Positions 26,110 to 33,324 of a DNA stretch of 64,000 nt are shown one piece after another (the first letter of the stretch is position 1; each line of letters starts with the position of its first letter). Source of the stretch: CAIRDP01 sp037138335. GTDB lineage: Bacteria; Bacteroidota; Bacteroidia; Bacteroidales; FEN-979. Location: contig JBAXIO010000005.1 in the NCBI GenBank assembly GCA_037138335.1, positions 124,001-188,000 on the forward strand. The letters run 5' to 3'. The position numbers and the translations under genes are program-made. Below the pieces are notes generated by a model. It worked only from the letters and a program-made list of their open reading frames with translations. It was not told where the DNA came from and searched no databases.

Positions 26110-27426
26110 TCAGGAATGGGATGCCTTGTTCCTGTTATCGATGAACTTCATCGCTTTCCTTCCGCCTTCAGGGAACTGGACTTTCAGAATTTCTTCAGGT
26201 TTATGGAACTTTACCTGGGGTGCCACCCTGAGCCTGGCCCTGAAATGATCTTTGATATCCTTTTCCAGTTCAGGGCTGAACTGGTTTGTACCTGCATTGA
26301 TGATTATTTCATCTGTCCCGATTTCATTGGTATACACCTCAACATAATAATTCCTGATATACGGGATATTATCGAGGATATCATATAATGCGGGAGGGTA
26401 AAGCGTCGTGCCTTTAAATTTAATCATCTGTTTCCGGCGGCCTATCACCGGTCCAAGCCTCATGGTAGTCCTGCCGCAGGAACAAGGTCCGGTGTAATGG
26501 TAGCACACATCGCCTGTTTTAAACCTCAGCAGGGGGGTACCCTGAACTCCCAGGGTGGTAACAGTAACTTCACCCGGCTGATCTTCTTCTACGGGATTTC
26601 CGTTGTCATCGAGGAATTCAACGATGATCAGCTCGGGATGGTGGTGCCCTCCTGTCCCTGCACTGCATTCGGTAAACGTAGTAGCCATCTCGGTCGAAGC
26701 ATAAGTGGAATATAGCTTCAACGGCCATTTCTCTATTATTTTCCTGCCAAGTGCATTCAGGCTGAGATCGGGATTTCTCAAAGGTTCACCAATACATACT
26801 GCTTTCGTAATACTTGATGAACGGTAGTCTATCCCGTTTTGTTCTGCATACTCAATGATTTTCAGAATAAAGGAGGGTACAACGATGATTGCATTGGGGC
26901 GGATCCTGTTAATGGTATCCCACTGAAGTTCAGGGATGCCGTTGCCAACCCTTACAATGGATGCCCCCAGTTTCCTTATCCCGAGAAAATAAGCCATGCC
27001 TGCCATAAACCGCCGGTCCAGGGTGGTCATAAGCTGGTAGGTGTCATCCACGGAACCGTCGGCACAGGTAAAGGAAAGTGCTTCGTTATATGCAAGACGG
27101 TCAAGGTCACTATCGGTCATGGCTACCGTGACCGGATCCCCCATTGTGCCTGAAGTCGTAATATAATCAACAATTTTGCTCCTGGGGACGCAAATAAAAT
27201 CCTCGTTGAATTGCTGAAGATGGGTTTTGTCGGTAAGCGGTATCCTCACAAGGTCTTCCAGGTGTCTGATACTTCCCGGGTCTATGGCATGCTCGTTGAA
27301 CAGTCTTTTATAAAAGGCGGAATTAGCCCCTGCATAGTGCAGCATTTCACGCAGGGCAACTTCCTGGAACTTTTTTATCTCATGTGAAGACTGGCTCTCA
27401 ATAGCAGGGAAAAAAGATTTTTCCAT
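26110..27426 (-). CDS. PaaK-like acyl/aryl-CoA (or ACP) ligase
   Basis: 438 residues, the length of phenylacetate-CoA ligases. Adenylate-forming motifs are present: the P-loop YITTSGTMGDPVTV, STYASTEMATTFTEC, LLRFKTGDVCYHY and the C-terminal hinge VIGRRKQMIKFKGTTLYPP, with the catalytic lysine in GGRKAMKFIDN. Cysteines of a CSCGRTT motif near residue 330 resemble the PaaK zinc knuckle. It activates a carboxylic acid as adenylate and loads it onto CoA or an ACP. As the last gene of the long minus-strand operon with an ACP five kilobases upstream, it is the best candidate to load an aryl or acyl starter. The substrate is unknown. Confidence 0.85.
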   Translation of the reverse strand: MEKSFFPAIESQSSHEIKKFQEVALREMLHYAGANSAFYKRLFNEHAIDPGSIRHLEDLVRIPLTDKTHLQQFNEDFICVPRSKIVDYITTSGTMGDPVTVAMTDSDLDRLAYNEALSFTCADGSVDDTYQLMTTLDRRFMAGMAYFLGIRKLGASIVRVGNGIPELQWDTINRIRPNAIIVVPSFILKIIEYAEQNGIDYRSSSITKAVCIGEPLRNPDLSLNALGRKIIEKWPLKLYSTYASTEMATTFTECSAGTGGHHHPELIIVEFLDDNGNPVEEDQPGEVTVTTLGVQGTPLLRFKTGDVCYHYTGPCSCGRTTMRLGPVIGRRKQMIKFKGTTLYPPALYDILDNIPYIRNYYVEVYTNEIGTDEIIINAGTNQFSPELEKDIKDHFRARLRVAPQVKFHKPEEILKVQFPEGGRKAMKFIDNRNKASHS

Positions 27427-27443
27427 CTGTTTAAGGGTGATCC

Positions 27444-28145
27444 CTAGAATTTAAACCCGATCAGTACCCTGAAGGTTGTATTATCAACTTTAAAAGTCGG
27501 GTTATCATCATGGTTATAAGTGAATTTGACTTTGCCCCAGTTATATTGGAATGCAAAGAGCATAAATTTATACCTGAGCCCTAAACTGGCTTCATTGAGC
27601 GTATAGCTTGAGCCCCACATGCTGTTATACCATGCAGCCGTGGCATTGAGCTTATATGAAAGATCTATCATGAGGTAGTCAACGGGATTTATTGTCAATA
27701 CAGGACCGAACTTCTGGCCTCCGAAGTAATACCAGTATTCCAGTTTTTTAGAGGAACTTGAATTGGCAGGCAGGGTTTGGTCTGTAGGGTTAAACGATGC
27801 AGTGAGAAAAGTTGCATCGATACCGGCCCTGATATGATGATTTGCAAAGGAAGGGCCAATGTATATGAGGAATCCGAATTCGAATACAAATCCTGCCTTG
27901 GCTTTATTGAACTTTATTGTATCGGTCTTGCCTTGATATTTGTAATAATTCGCATGGGGATTAGCAAATTCACCCATAGGGAAAGAACCTCCCAGCTTCA
28001 GGTAAAAACCACTTTTAATATGATTCTCACCAACTTTTTTCTGGGTAGTCTGGGGCTGCATTTGTGTCTGGGCTGGCTGATCCTGGGCAAATACAAATGC
28101 ACTTATAAAAAGTACGAACATTAAAGAAAGGAAACATTTTTTCAT
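27444..28145 (-). CDS. Outer-membrane beta-barrel protein
   Basis: About 233 residues from the ATG at 28145 (MKKCFLSLMF), since the longer frame adds eleven non-signal residues. A signal peptide precedes a Gln-rich linker (QDQPAQTQMQPQTTQKK). The remainder alternates hydrophobic and polar residues with glycine- and aromatic-rich strands (GFYLKLGGSFPMGEF, AGFVFEFGFLIYIG, LGLRYKFMLFAFQYNWGK) and ends in a terminal Phe (LIGFKF), the signature of an 8-10-stranded barrel. Role unknown; it may hold or transport the product at the outer membrane. Confidence 0.8.
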   Translation of the reverse strand: MKKCFLSLMFVLFISAFVFAQDQPAQTQMQPQTTQKKVGENHIKSGFYLKLGGSFPMGEFANPHANYYKYQGKTDTIKFNKAKAGFVFEFGFLIYIGPSFANHHIRAGIDATFLTASFNPTDQTLPANSSSSKKLEYWYYFGGQKFGPVLTINPVDYLMIDLSYKLNATAAWYNSMWGSSYTLNEASLGLRYKFMLFAFQYNWGKVKFTYNHDDNPTFKVDNTTFRVLIGFKF

Positions 28146-28183
28146 AATGGCTGCTTTATCAGGGGTTAATTGATCCAATAATA

Positions 28184-28199
28184 CAAAGATACAAATGTA
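28184..28199 (-). promoter_or_regulatory. Two adjacent -7 elements before the barrel-protein gene
   Basis: On the minus strand TACATTTG (28199-28192) and TATCTTTG (28191-28184) abut; both fit TAnnTTTG. No TTG is at the right distance, so they may serve an internal promoter within the operon. The 54-bp gap around them is larger than most in this operon. Confidence 0.35.
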
Positions 28200-29282
28200 T
28201 CAGGAATAGGAGTGTTTCTTCATGTACTCTTTTAATTCAGATTTAATAGTTGCTTTATCACCTTCAGGCAATGAAAAACTGTTTTTCCTGAAATTACGGT
28301 TCATGGAAGTAAATTCCTTAATCATTTTTTCCTGGCGTTCTGTAAATACCAGCCCCAGCTGCGCATAAACCTGTTTCACTGTCATCACGGGATCATTTTC
28401 AAGGTCTTCAAACCTGGTTACAGCATATGATCCTGCAGACAAACCACCCGCTTCTGTATTGATCTTTTCTTCAATAAGTTTTATCCCCCGGCAGACCTCC
28501 TGACAGTTAAATTTATGGGATTCACTGCCAAGTGCATTTTCCTTTTGCAGTATATTCCACATGTTCATGGTTGAAGGGACAACGTCAAACGGGTGCCGGT
28601 GTATCTGGATGAACCTGGCTTTCGGAAAGGCCTCAAGGAGCAGGCCAAGCCTGAAGGAATGGAAAGGGTTCTTTGAAAGTATGATACCTCTTTTAAAATA
28701 CGTGATTTTCCTGTAGAATGATTTCAACTCCTCTTTGATATGTTCATTTGTTCCGGGGGATGGCATATTCTTTGCCCAATCCTCCACAAAATATTTCCCG
28801 TTCCGGGGGAAGACCAGCTGTTCAAGGGGAGAAGTTCCGGTAAGCCTGAAAATTGCATATTCGTCCTCCTGGGGTTCATCCATCCCCACTTTTACATTGT
28901 CCATGGGCCTGGTTTCCCTGACAAGAGCCTTCATAATGGGTTTGTAATATGCATGGGATGTAAGCAGGCTGTCAGGTTCTGCAACCTGGAAAAGGGTAGG
29001 AGCGGTGAATTGCTCATCCAGGCTCATCAGTTTATACAATAAGGTTGTTCCGGTGCGCCAATGGCCGATGATGAATACGGGATCAAGGGGAGGGGGTGTT
29101 TCTTTCAGACGTTTTCCGAACCTTACTTTTTCAATCGAAGCAAAGAGGCTTGACCATAATGAACTCTGCAATAAAAAAAGAATTCTCAGCAAAGTCTTTG
29201 CATCCCGGCTGATTTTATTCCTGGCCAGGATACTGAACAGCTGTCCGGATGTCATCCCGGCAGTTAGGTAGGAATGTTTCAA
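28200..29282 (-). CDS. PAPS-dependent sulfotransferase family protein
   Basis: 360 residues. The 5'-phosphosulfate loop is GHWRTGTTLLYKL (residues 73-85) and the 3'-phosphate-binding region is RFIQIHRHPFDVVPSTMNMW (around 220-245), the two diagnostic sulfotransferase motifs. It should move sulfate from PAPS to a hydroxyl group. Its position next to an ACP and a BtrH-like acyltransferase suggests the pathway product, or an intermediate carried on ACP, is sulfated. The TTG at 29282 lies 12 bp after the ACP stop; an ATG at 29255 is the alternative. No PAPS-synthesis genes are in the window. Confidence 0.87.
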   Translation of the reverse strand: MKHSYLTAGMTSGQLFSILARNKISRDAKTLLRILFLLQSSLWSSLFASIEKVRFGKRLKETPPPLDPVFIIGHWRTGTTLLYKLMSLDEQFTAPTLFQVAEPDSLLTSHAYYKPIMKALVRETRPMDNVKVGMDEPQEDEYAIFRLTGTSPLEQLVFPRNGKYFVEDWAKNMPSPGTNEHIKEELKSFYRKITYFKRGIILSKNPFHSFRLGLLLEAFPKARFIQIHRHPFDVVPSTMNMWNILQKENALGSESHKFNCQEVCRGIKLIEEKINTEAGGLSAGSYAVTRFEDLENDPVMTVKQVYAQLGLVFTERQEKMIKEFTSMNRNFRKNSFSLPEGDKATIKSELKEYMKKHSYS

Positions 29283-29294
29283 GAATCAGTTGTA

Positions 29295-29579
29295 TTAGGA
29301 CTGTGGCCCCTGTTGGGAAACGAGAAATTCGGCTATGCTGTTTATTGACCGTATCACAGAACGTGCAAGGTTCTGATCGGCAATCCTCAGGTGGTATTTT
29401 CGCTGTATTGCCATTATGATCTCCAATGCGTCAACTGAATCCAGTGTAAGCGCATTTTCTCCTCCGAACAATGGTTTGTCATTATCAATCTCTTCAGGAG
29501 CTATCCCGGTAATCCCAAGAGTTTCCATGATAAGAATTTTAATCTCGGTCCTCAGTTCTTCAGTCACAACCTGGTTCAT
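29295..29579 (-). CDS. Acyl carrier protein
   Basis: About 94 residues from the ATG at 29579 (MNQVVTEELRTEIK); the longer open frame overlaps the upstream gene. The phosphopantetheine serine lies in ALTLDSVDALEI (DSxx motif) between helices I and II, followed by acidic helix II residues typical of ACPs. It lies 10 bp after a BtrH-like acyltransferase, whose family takes acyl groups from an ACP, so these two probably work together. It differs from the second ACP at 49550-49858 (DGDSLMFLEL). Confidence 0.9.
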   Translation of the reverse strand: MNQVVTEELRTEIKILIMETLGITGIAPEEIDNDKPLFGGENALTLDSVDALEIIMAIQRKYHLRIADQNLARSVIRSINSIAEFLVSQQGPQS

Positions 29580-29589
29580 GTAAGTTGAT

Positions 29590-30597
29590 TTAGTTGATGG
29601 TTTTTGACAATCGTTTAAAAAAGTCCTCTTCCTTTTCAGCCCGCTGATAAAGAAAATCACTCATTTGTTTGAATTTTTCAGCCCCAAGGTCGCGGTTCTT
29701 CCCGATCTTTGCAGCAAAGAGAGAGAATTCCCTCCAGCCGTCGCCTATCTCCATAAGCTCCTTTGCAAGATCCTTCAGTTCGGGTTTATTAATAATGTCT
29801 GAGGCTTGTTGGAGGAATGTCGCATACATAAACCTGAAGCCTGCCCCTCCGGTTCCCTGGTCTTCAAGCAGTATGTTGATCTTCATCACCTCATGCGAAA
29901 GATGCTCTGTGTCACGGGCCATAGCCGGCCATTCGGTGATTTTTTTAGCAAACAGCCTTATCCCTTTGATGCCCAGGAAAGGGATAGGGATGCTTAACAT
30001 ATTAAAACATGCTTTTTTGATTCCCCTGCGGATGGCTTTTTCGTAATCAAATGATTGAGGGACGTATTCAGGATAGAAGAGAAAGCCTTTGGGAGACATG
30101 CTCCCCTGTGCAAACCTTCCTTTGTTCATCGATTCAACGGGAAGGTCAACAGGATCAGGGAAATAGGAATCGCTGACCTTGTATACATCTCCTTCCTTGC
30201 CGATTGCGACGAGGAAGTGTACGTTAATATGGACACGTTCCCAGGAGGGTACATAATCCAGATAAAACATATCGACCTGAGTGGCTGCCGGGATCCCTTT
30301 TGAGATGAGCATATCAAGCGCTTCCTGGCCCGCTCCGGGGTTTTTAAAATCCCTGGTATAAAATTTAACCCCTGTCCTCCTGGAGAGATTTTTTCTCATC
30401 TGCCCCGGCTTGTTCCTGACTATGAAGGTGGGGAAGGCAAAGGATTTCATTTTATGGAAATAGCCGAAAAAAATTCCGCTCGAGATACCGAATACCATGG
30501 GCTCGGTGATCTTCATCCCTGAATGGTTCAGTAAGGAAGTTATAGAGCCCGATTCACAATGGGCCGCCATCTTATGCTGATAATTTTCTACTTTCAT
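29590..30597 (-). CDS. BtrH-like acyltransferase (BtrH N-terminal and DUF4872-like)
   Basis: About 335 residues; the ATG at 30597 was chosen over a GTG one codon upstream. The BtrH N-terminal domain shows AAHCESGSITSLLNHSG, with the likely catalytic Cys in HCESGS, FGISSGIFFGYFH, and VHINVHFLVAIG, where the His could complete a Cys-His dyad. The C-terminal DUF4872-like domain contains helices to residue 335. BtrH of butirosin biosynthesis transfers an acyl chain from an ACP to an amine. Adjacency to an ACP supports ACP-to-acceptor transfer here, perhaps forming the ester or amide of the polyene product. Confidence 0.8.
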   Translation of the reverse strand: MKVENYQHKMAAHCESGSITSLLNHSGMKITEPMVFGISSGIFFGYFHKMKSFAFPTFIVRNKPGQMRKNLSRRTGVKFYTRDFKNPGAGQEALDMLISKGIPAATQVDMFYLDYVPSWERVHINVHFLVAIGKEGDVYKVSDSYFPDPVDLPVESMNKGRFAQGSMSPKGFLFYPEYVPQSFDYEKAIRRGIKKACFNMLSIPIPFLGIKGIRLFAKKITEWPAMARDTEHLSHEVMKINILLEDQGTGGAGFRFMYATFLQQASDIINKPELKDLAKELMEIGDGWREFSLFAAKIGKNRDLGAEKFKQMSDFLYQRAEKEEDFFKRLSKTIN

Positions 30598-30601
30598 CAC
30601 G

Positions 30602-30997
30602 TTAATTTCGTTTCCCCGACTGCCTTTTCAGGATCTCATCCGCAGTAATATTAAAAACAACGGAATACTTTTTGATAGCCGATTCACTGATCTTTGAAAA
30701 ATTGCCAGGTTTCAGATGCCTGCGAACAATCCACTTCATCATTCCTGCACGTGCAGCAAGTTCAGAGAGAGTCAGGTCTTCAAGGATCATATAATATTCA
30801 ATCGCATTGATCTCTCCTCTCCCGATTTTTTCCCCCAGTGCTTTCTCCAGGTTAGCCCGTTTCAGGAAATAATCATCAAGGTAATTAGCCGAAATGTATG
30901 AACCTGTTTGAATGGCCTCATACTTCCCGTCCTCTTTCTCGACATACAATATGACCTGTTGTTCAGGACAATCGGATATTCCGTCCTTTTCTTTCAT
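30602..30997 (-). CDS. Helix-turn-helix (XRE-like) protein
   Basis: 131 residues. The C-terminal half contains an HTH: DLTLSELAARAGMMKWIVRRHL, followed by SESAIKKYSVVFNITADEIL, which resembles the end of XRE-family domains. The N-terminal half (VILYVEKEDGKYEAIQTGSYISANYLDDYF) is unlike known DNA-binding folds and could sense a ligand or bind a partner. It is probably the local regulator of the operon; it starts 20 bp after the ABC permease stop and is one base before the next stop/start junction. Confidence 0.72.
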   Translation of the reverse strand: MKEKDGISDCPEQQVILYVEKEDGKYEAIQTGSYISANYLDDYFLKRANLEKALGEKIGRGEINAIEYYMILEDLTLSELAARAGMMKWIVRRHLKPGNFSKISESAIKKYSVVFNITADEILKRQSGKRN

Positions 30998-31017
30998 CCG
31001 CTCCCACTGTTTGAAAA

Positions 31018-32208
31018 TTAAGTTTTTCTCATTGCAAAAATATAAATGCTGCTAATCATTGCAAAAATGAAGAAGGCAAAGAGCAGCAGGCTCCTGGGCA
31101 AAATAGTCAAAATTCCGCCTCCGCGGATAAATACATCAAGGTAATTGTCGATTCCCCATCGCATGGGGGAAACCAGGCTGATGCCCTGTATCACTTTCGG
31201 CATCACATGCACCGGGAGAAAAGTGCCGCTGATCACACCAAGGAGGACAACCATGACCGAGCCGAACAGGGAGGCCTGGGCCATTGTGCCGGATGCCGAG
31301 CCCACCAGGATCCCGAATCCTATCGCTGCAAGTGAAGAAGCCGCCGTGGCAAACAAAATAGCCGCGATATTATTCCCGATCTCCAGGCGGGGCAGCCCAA
31401 GGAGGCCGGGGAAGACCCACAATCCGACCAGCATCATCAGGAAGAACTGGATCAGGCATACCATGAAATAGACCAGGACCTTTGATCCGAGTATGGTCCC
31501 GAAACCTACAGGCAGTGTGCGCAGCCTCTGGAAGGCTCCTTCGTTTTTTTCGTTTATTATGCTTGCTGCCAGGGGGATCACGATAAAGAACATGGCAAAG
31601 AGTATAAAGCCCGGTACAATATTTTGAATTGCTGTCGGCCTTAACTCCTGCATCCCTGAGCCCGCGAAGGATTCCTTTACCGGCGGAAGCTTTATCGTGC
31701 TTTCCTCAATGGATTTATCTATAAGGGGCTTCATGTCACCCGACGAAAAGGCAAGCATTTTTTCGACGATATCCCTGGTTTGCGTGCCTTTAATCAGGTA
31801 TTTCAATGGAGTCACAATGTTTGCACGGTATGGCCCTGAAATGGCAGGATCGGTTATGATCTCAATGGCCGAGTCGCCTGTTCCTATAAAGATGCCGATG
31901 GAGTATTTCCCCGAACTGATCAGCGCCGTGGCTTTTTCCCTGTTTACCTCAGAGCCCCCGACGAGAGTATCAGGCTCAAAGAATCCGCTGGATTTAAGAT
32001 TTTCGACGAGGGAGAGGGTGAACCCAGAATGGCTGTTATCGATGAACAGCAACCTGGTTTTCCCCAGCTCGTTCCTGAGGGTATATTCCTGGGCAAGGAT
32101 AACTACAGTCATAAGCAAAACGGGCATCAGGAAAAGTATCAGAAGCCCGGGAACATCCCGAACGATGATAAGTAATTCCTTTTTTGCCGAAAACCACAGC
32201 TTGCTCAT
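31018..32208 (-). CDS. ABC-2 type permease without an adjacent ATPase
   Basis: 396 residues. One N-terminal helix, a large extracytoplasmic loop (about residues 45-180) and five or six C-terminal helices, with the ABC-2 signature region NEKNEGAFQRLRTLPV before GSKVLVYFMVCLIQ. This is the membrane half of an NatB/YhiP-type exporter. The family needs an ATP-binding partner, but none is found in the window, so it may use an ATPase encoded elsewhere. It probably exports an intermediate or the product. Confidence 0.88.
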   Translation of the reverse strand: MSKLWFSAKKELLIIVRDVPGLLILFLMPVLLMTVVILAQEYTLRNELGKTRLLFIDNSHSGFTLSLVENLKSSGFFEPDTLVGGSEVNREKATALISSGKYSIGIFIGTGDSAIEIITDPAISGPYRANIVTPLKYLIKGTQTRDIVEKMLAFSSGDMKPLIDKSIEESTIKLPPVKESFAGSGMQELRPTAIQNIVPGFILFAMFFIVIPLAASIINEKNEGAFQRLRTLPVGFGTILGSKVLVYFMVCLIQFFLMMLVGLWVFPGLLGLPRLEIGNNIAAILFATAASSLAAIGFGILVGSASGTMAQASLFGSVMVVLLGVISGTFLPVHVMPKVIQGISLVSPMRWGIDNYLDVFIRGGGILTILPRSLLLFAFFIFAMISSIYIFAMRKT

Positions 32209-32222
32209 CCTGCAAAGTTAAA

Positions 32223-33314
32223 TTATTCTCCGACTGTTTCCAGGATTGAAAGCGGGGCAATGGTTGGTATGATCTGCTTCAGCCTTAGCCCCGATTTCTT
32301 AAGCAGGCTGTGAAATTCCTGCCTCGTCCGTTCCCTCCCCCCGGGCATTGTAGCAAGCATCTGGATATCGACCATTTTGGAATAGGAGGAAATTTCAGGG
32401 CCGGGCACGACCATTTCAAGGATCAGCAATTTCGAGCGTTTTGGCATGGCTTTGCGAAGATTTGCCAGGATCAGGCGGCATTGTTCATCATCCCAGTTGT
32501 GAAGTATGTTCTTCATAATATAAAGATCGGCCGGGATGCTGAACGGCTCGAGGAAACTGCCGGGGATGAAAGTCATTCGCCTGCTCAGGCCGCATGAGCC
32601 TATAAAGGCTGTTGCTTTCCCTGAATTTTCAGGCAAATCAAGCAAAAAACCTTCAGCATCAGTGTTTTTCTCAAGTATACGGGCAAGTAGTAAACCTTCG
32701 CCTCCACCTATATCGGCTATCGTTTTAAAGGATGAAAAATCGTAGCGTGAAATTACAGGATCAAAAGCCAGGGCCGACAGGTCCGACATGGATCTTTCGA
32801 ACCGCCGAAGTTCATCATGGTCCTCCTGAAGATAGGGATAGATATCCATGCCATAAGTGTAAGTGAAAGCGTTTTCACCTGTCTTTACCGTGTGCAGCAG
32901 GTTTCCCTGGGCCGACCAGTTAATCTTCCCGAGGTGGTGAAGGATCATGTTTCTCAGGCTGCCTTCGCCATCAAGCAGGGCCTTTGCGCGGGAATTCAGC
33001 ATAAAGCGCCGGCCATTCTTTTCTATGAATATCCCTTCAGAGGCAAGGGCTCTCAGTATCCTGTACAATGCTTCGGGCCGGCAACCGGTTTTATATGCAA
33101 GTTCTTCAGCGCTCAAAGGTTTTTCCTTGAGGAATTCCGCGATATTCAATTCGGCTGCAATATACAGCGGCTGAAGAAGCCAGAAAGCCTGGACCTGCTC
33201 ATAAAGCACAACCTGGCCGGGGAACAGGCTCCTGTGCAGTTTCAGGACCAGGTTCCTGAACCGGTTAAGCGCTTTTACCAGGCCGAAAGGCGGAAGTTTT
33301 TGCTGACTGCTCAT
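32223..33314 (-). CDS. SAM-dependent O-methyltransferase (plant/actinobacterial type)
   Basis: About 363 residues from the ATG at 33314; the longer frame overlaps the TonB receptor stop. An N-terminal winged-helix dimerisation domain (FLKEKPLSAEELAYKTG) is followed by a Rossmann fold with the SAM loop TIADIGGGEGLLLARIL, FLLDLPE, FIPGSFLEPF, IMKNILHNWDDEQC (the catalytic His-Asp region) and LLILEMVVP. This is the acetylserotonin/flavonoid O-methyltransferase family, which methylates hydroxyls of aromatic or polyketide substrates. It supports an aryl or polyketide product from this locus. Confidence 0.88.
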   Translation of the reverse strand: MSSQQKLPPFGLVKALNRFRNLVLKLHRSLFPGQVVLYEQVQAFWLLQPLYIAAELNIAEFLKEKPLSAEELAYKTGCRPEALYRILRALASEGIFIEKNGRRFMLNSRAKALLDGEGSLRNMILHHLGKINWSAQGNLLHTVKTGENAFTYTYGMDIYPYLQEDHDELRRFERSMSDLSALAFDPVISRYDFSSFKTIADIGGGEGLLLARILEKNTDAEGFLLDLPENSGKATAFIGSCGLSRRMTFIPGSFLEPFSIPADLYIMKNILHNWDDEQCRLILANLRKAMPKRSKLLILEMVVPGPEISSYSKMVDIQMLATMPGGRERTRQEFHSLLKKSGLRLKQIIPTIAPLSILETVGE

Positions 33315-33324
33315 TGTTTTTAAT

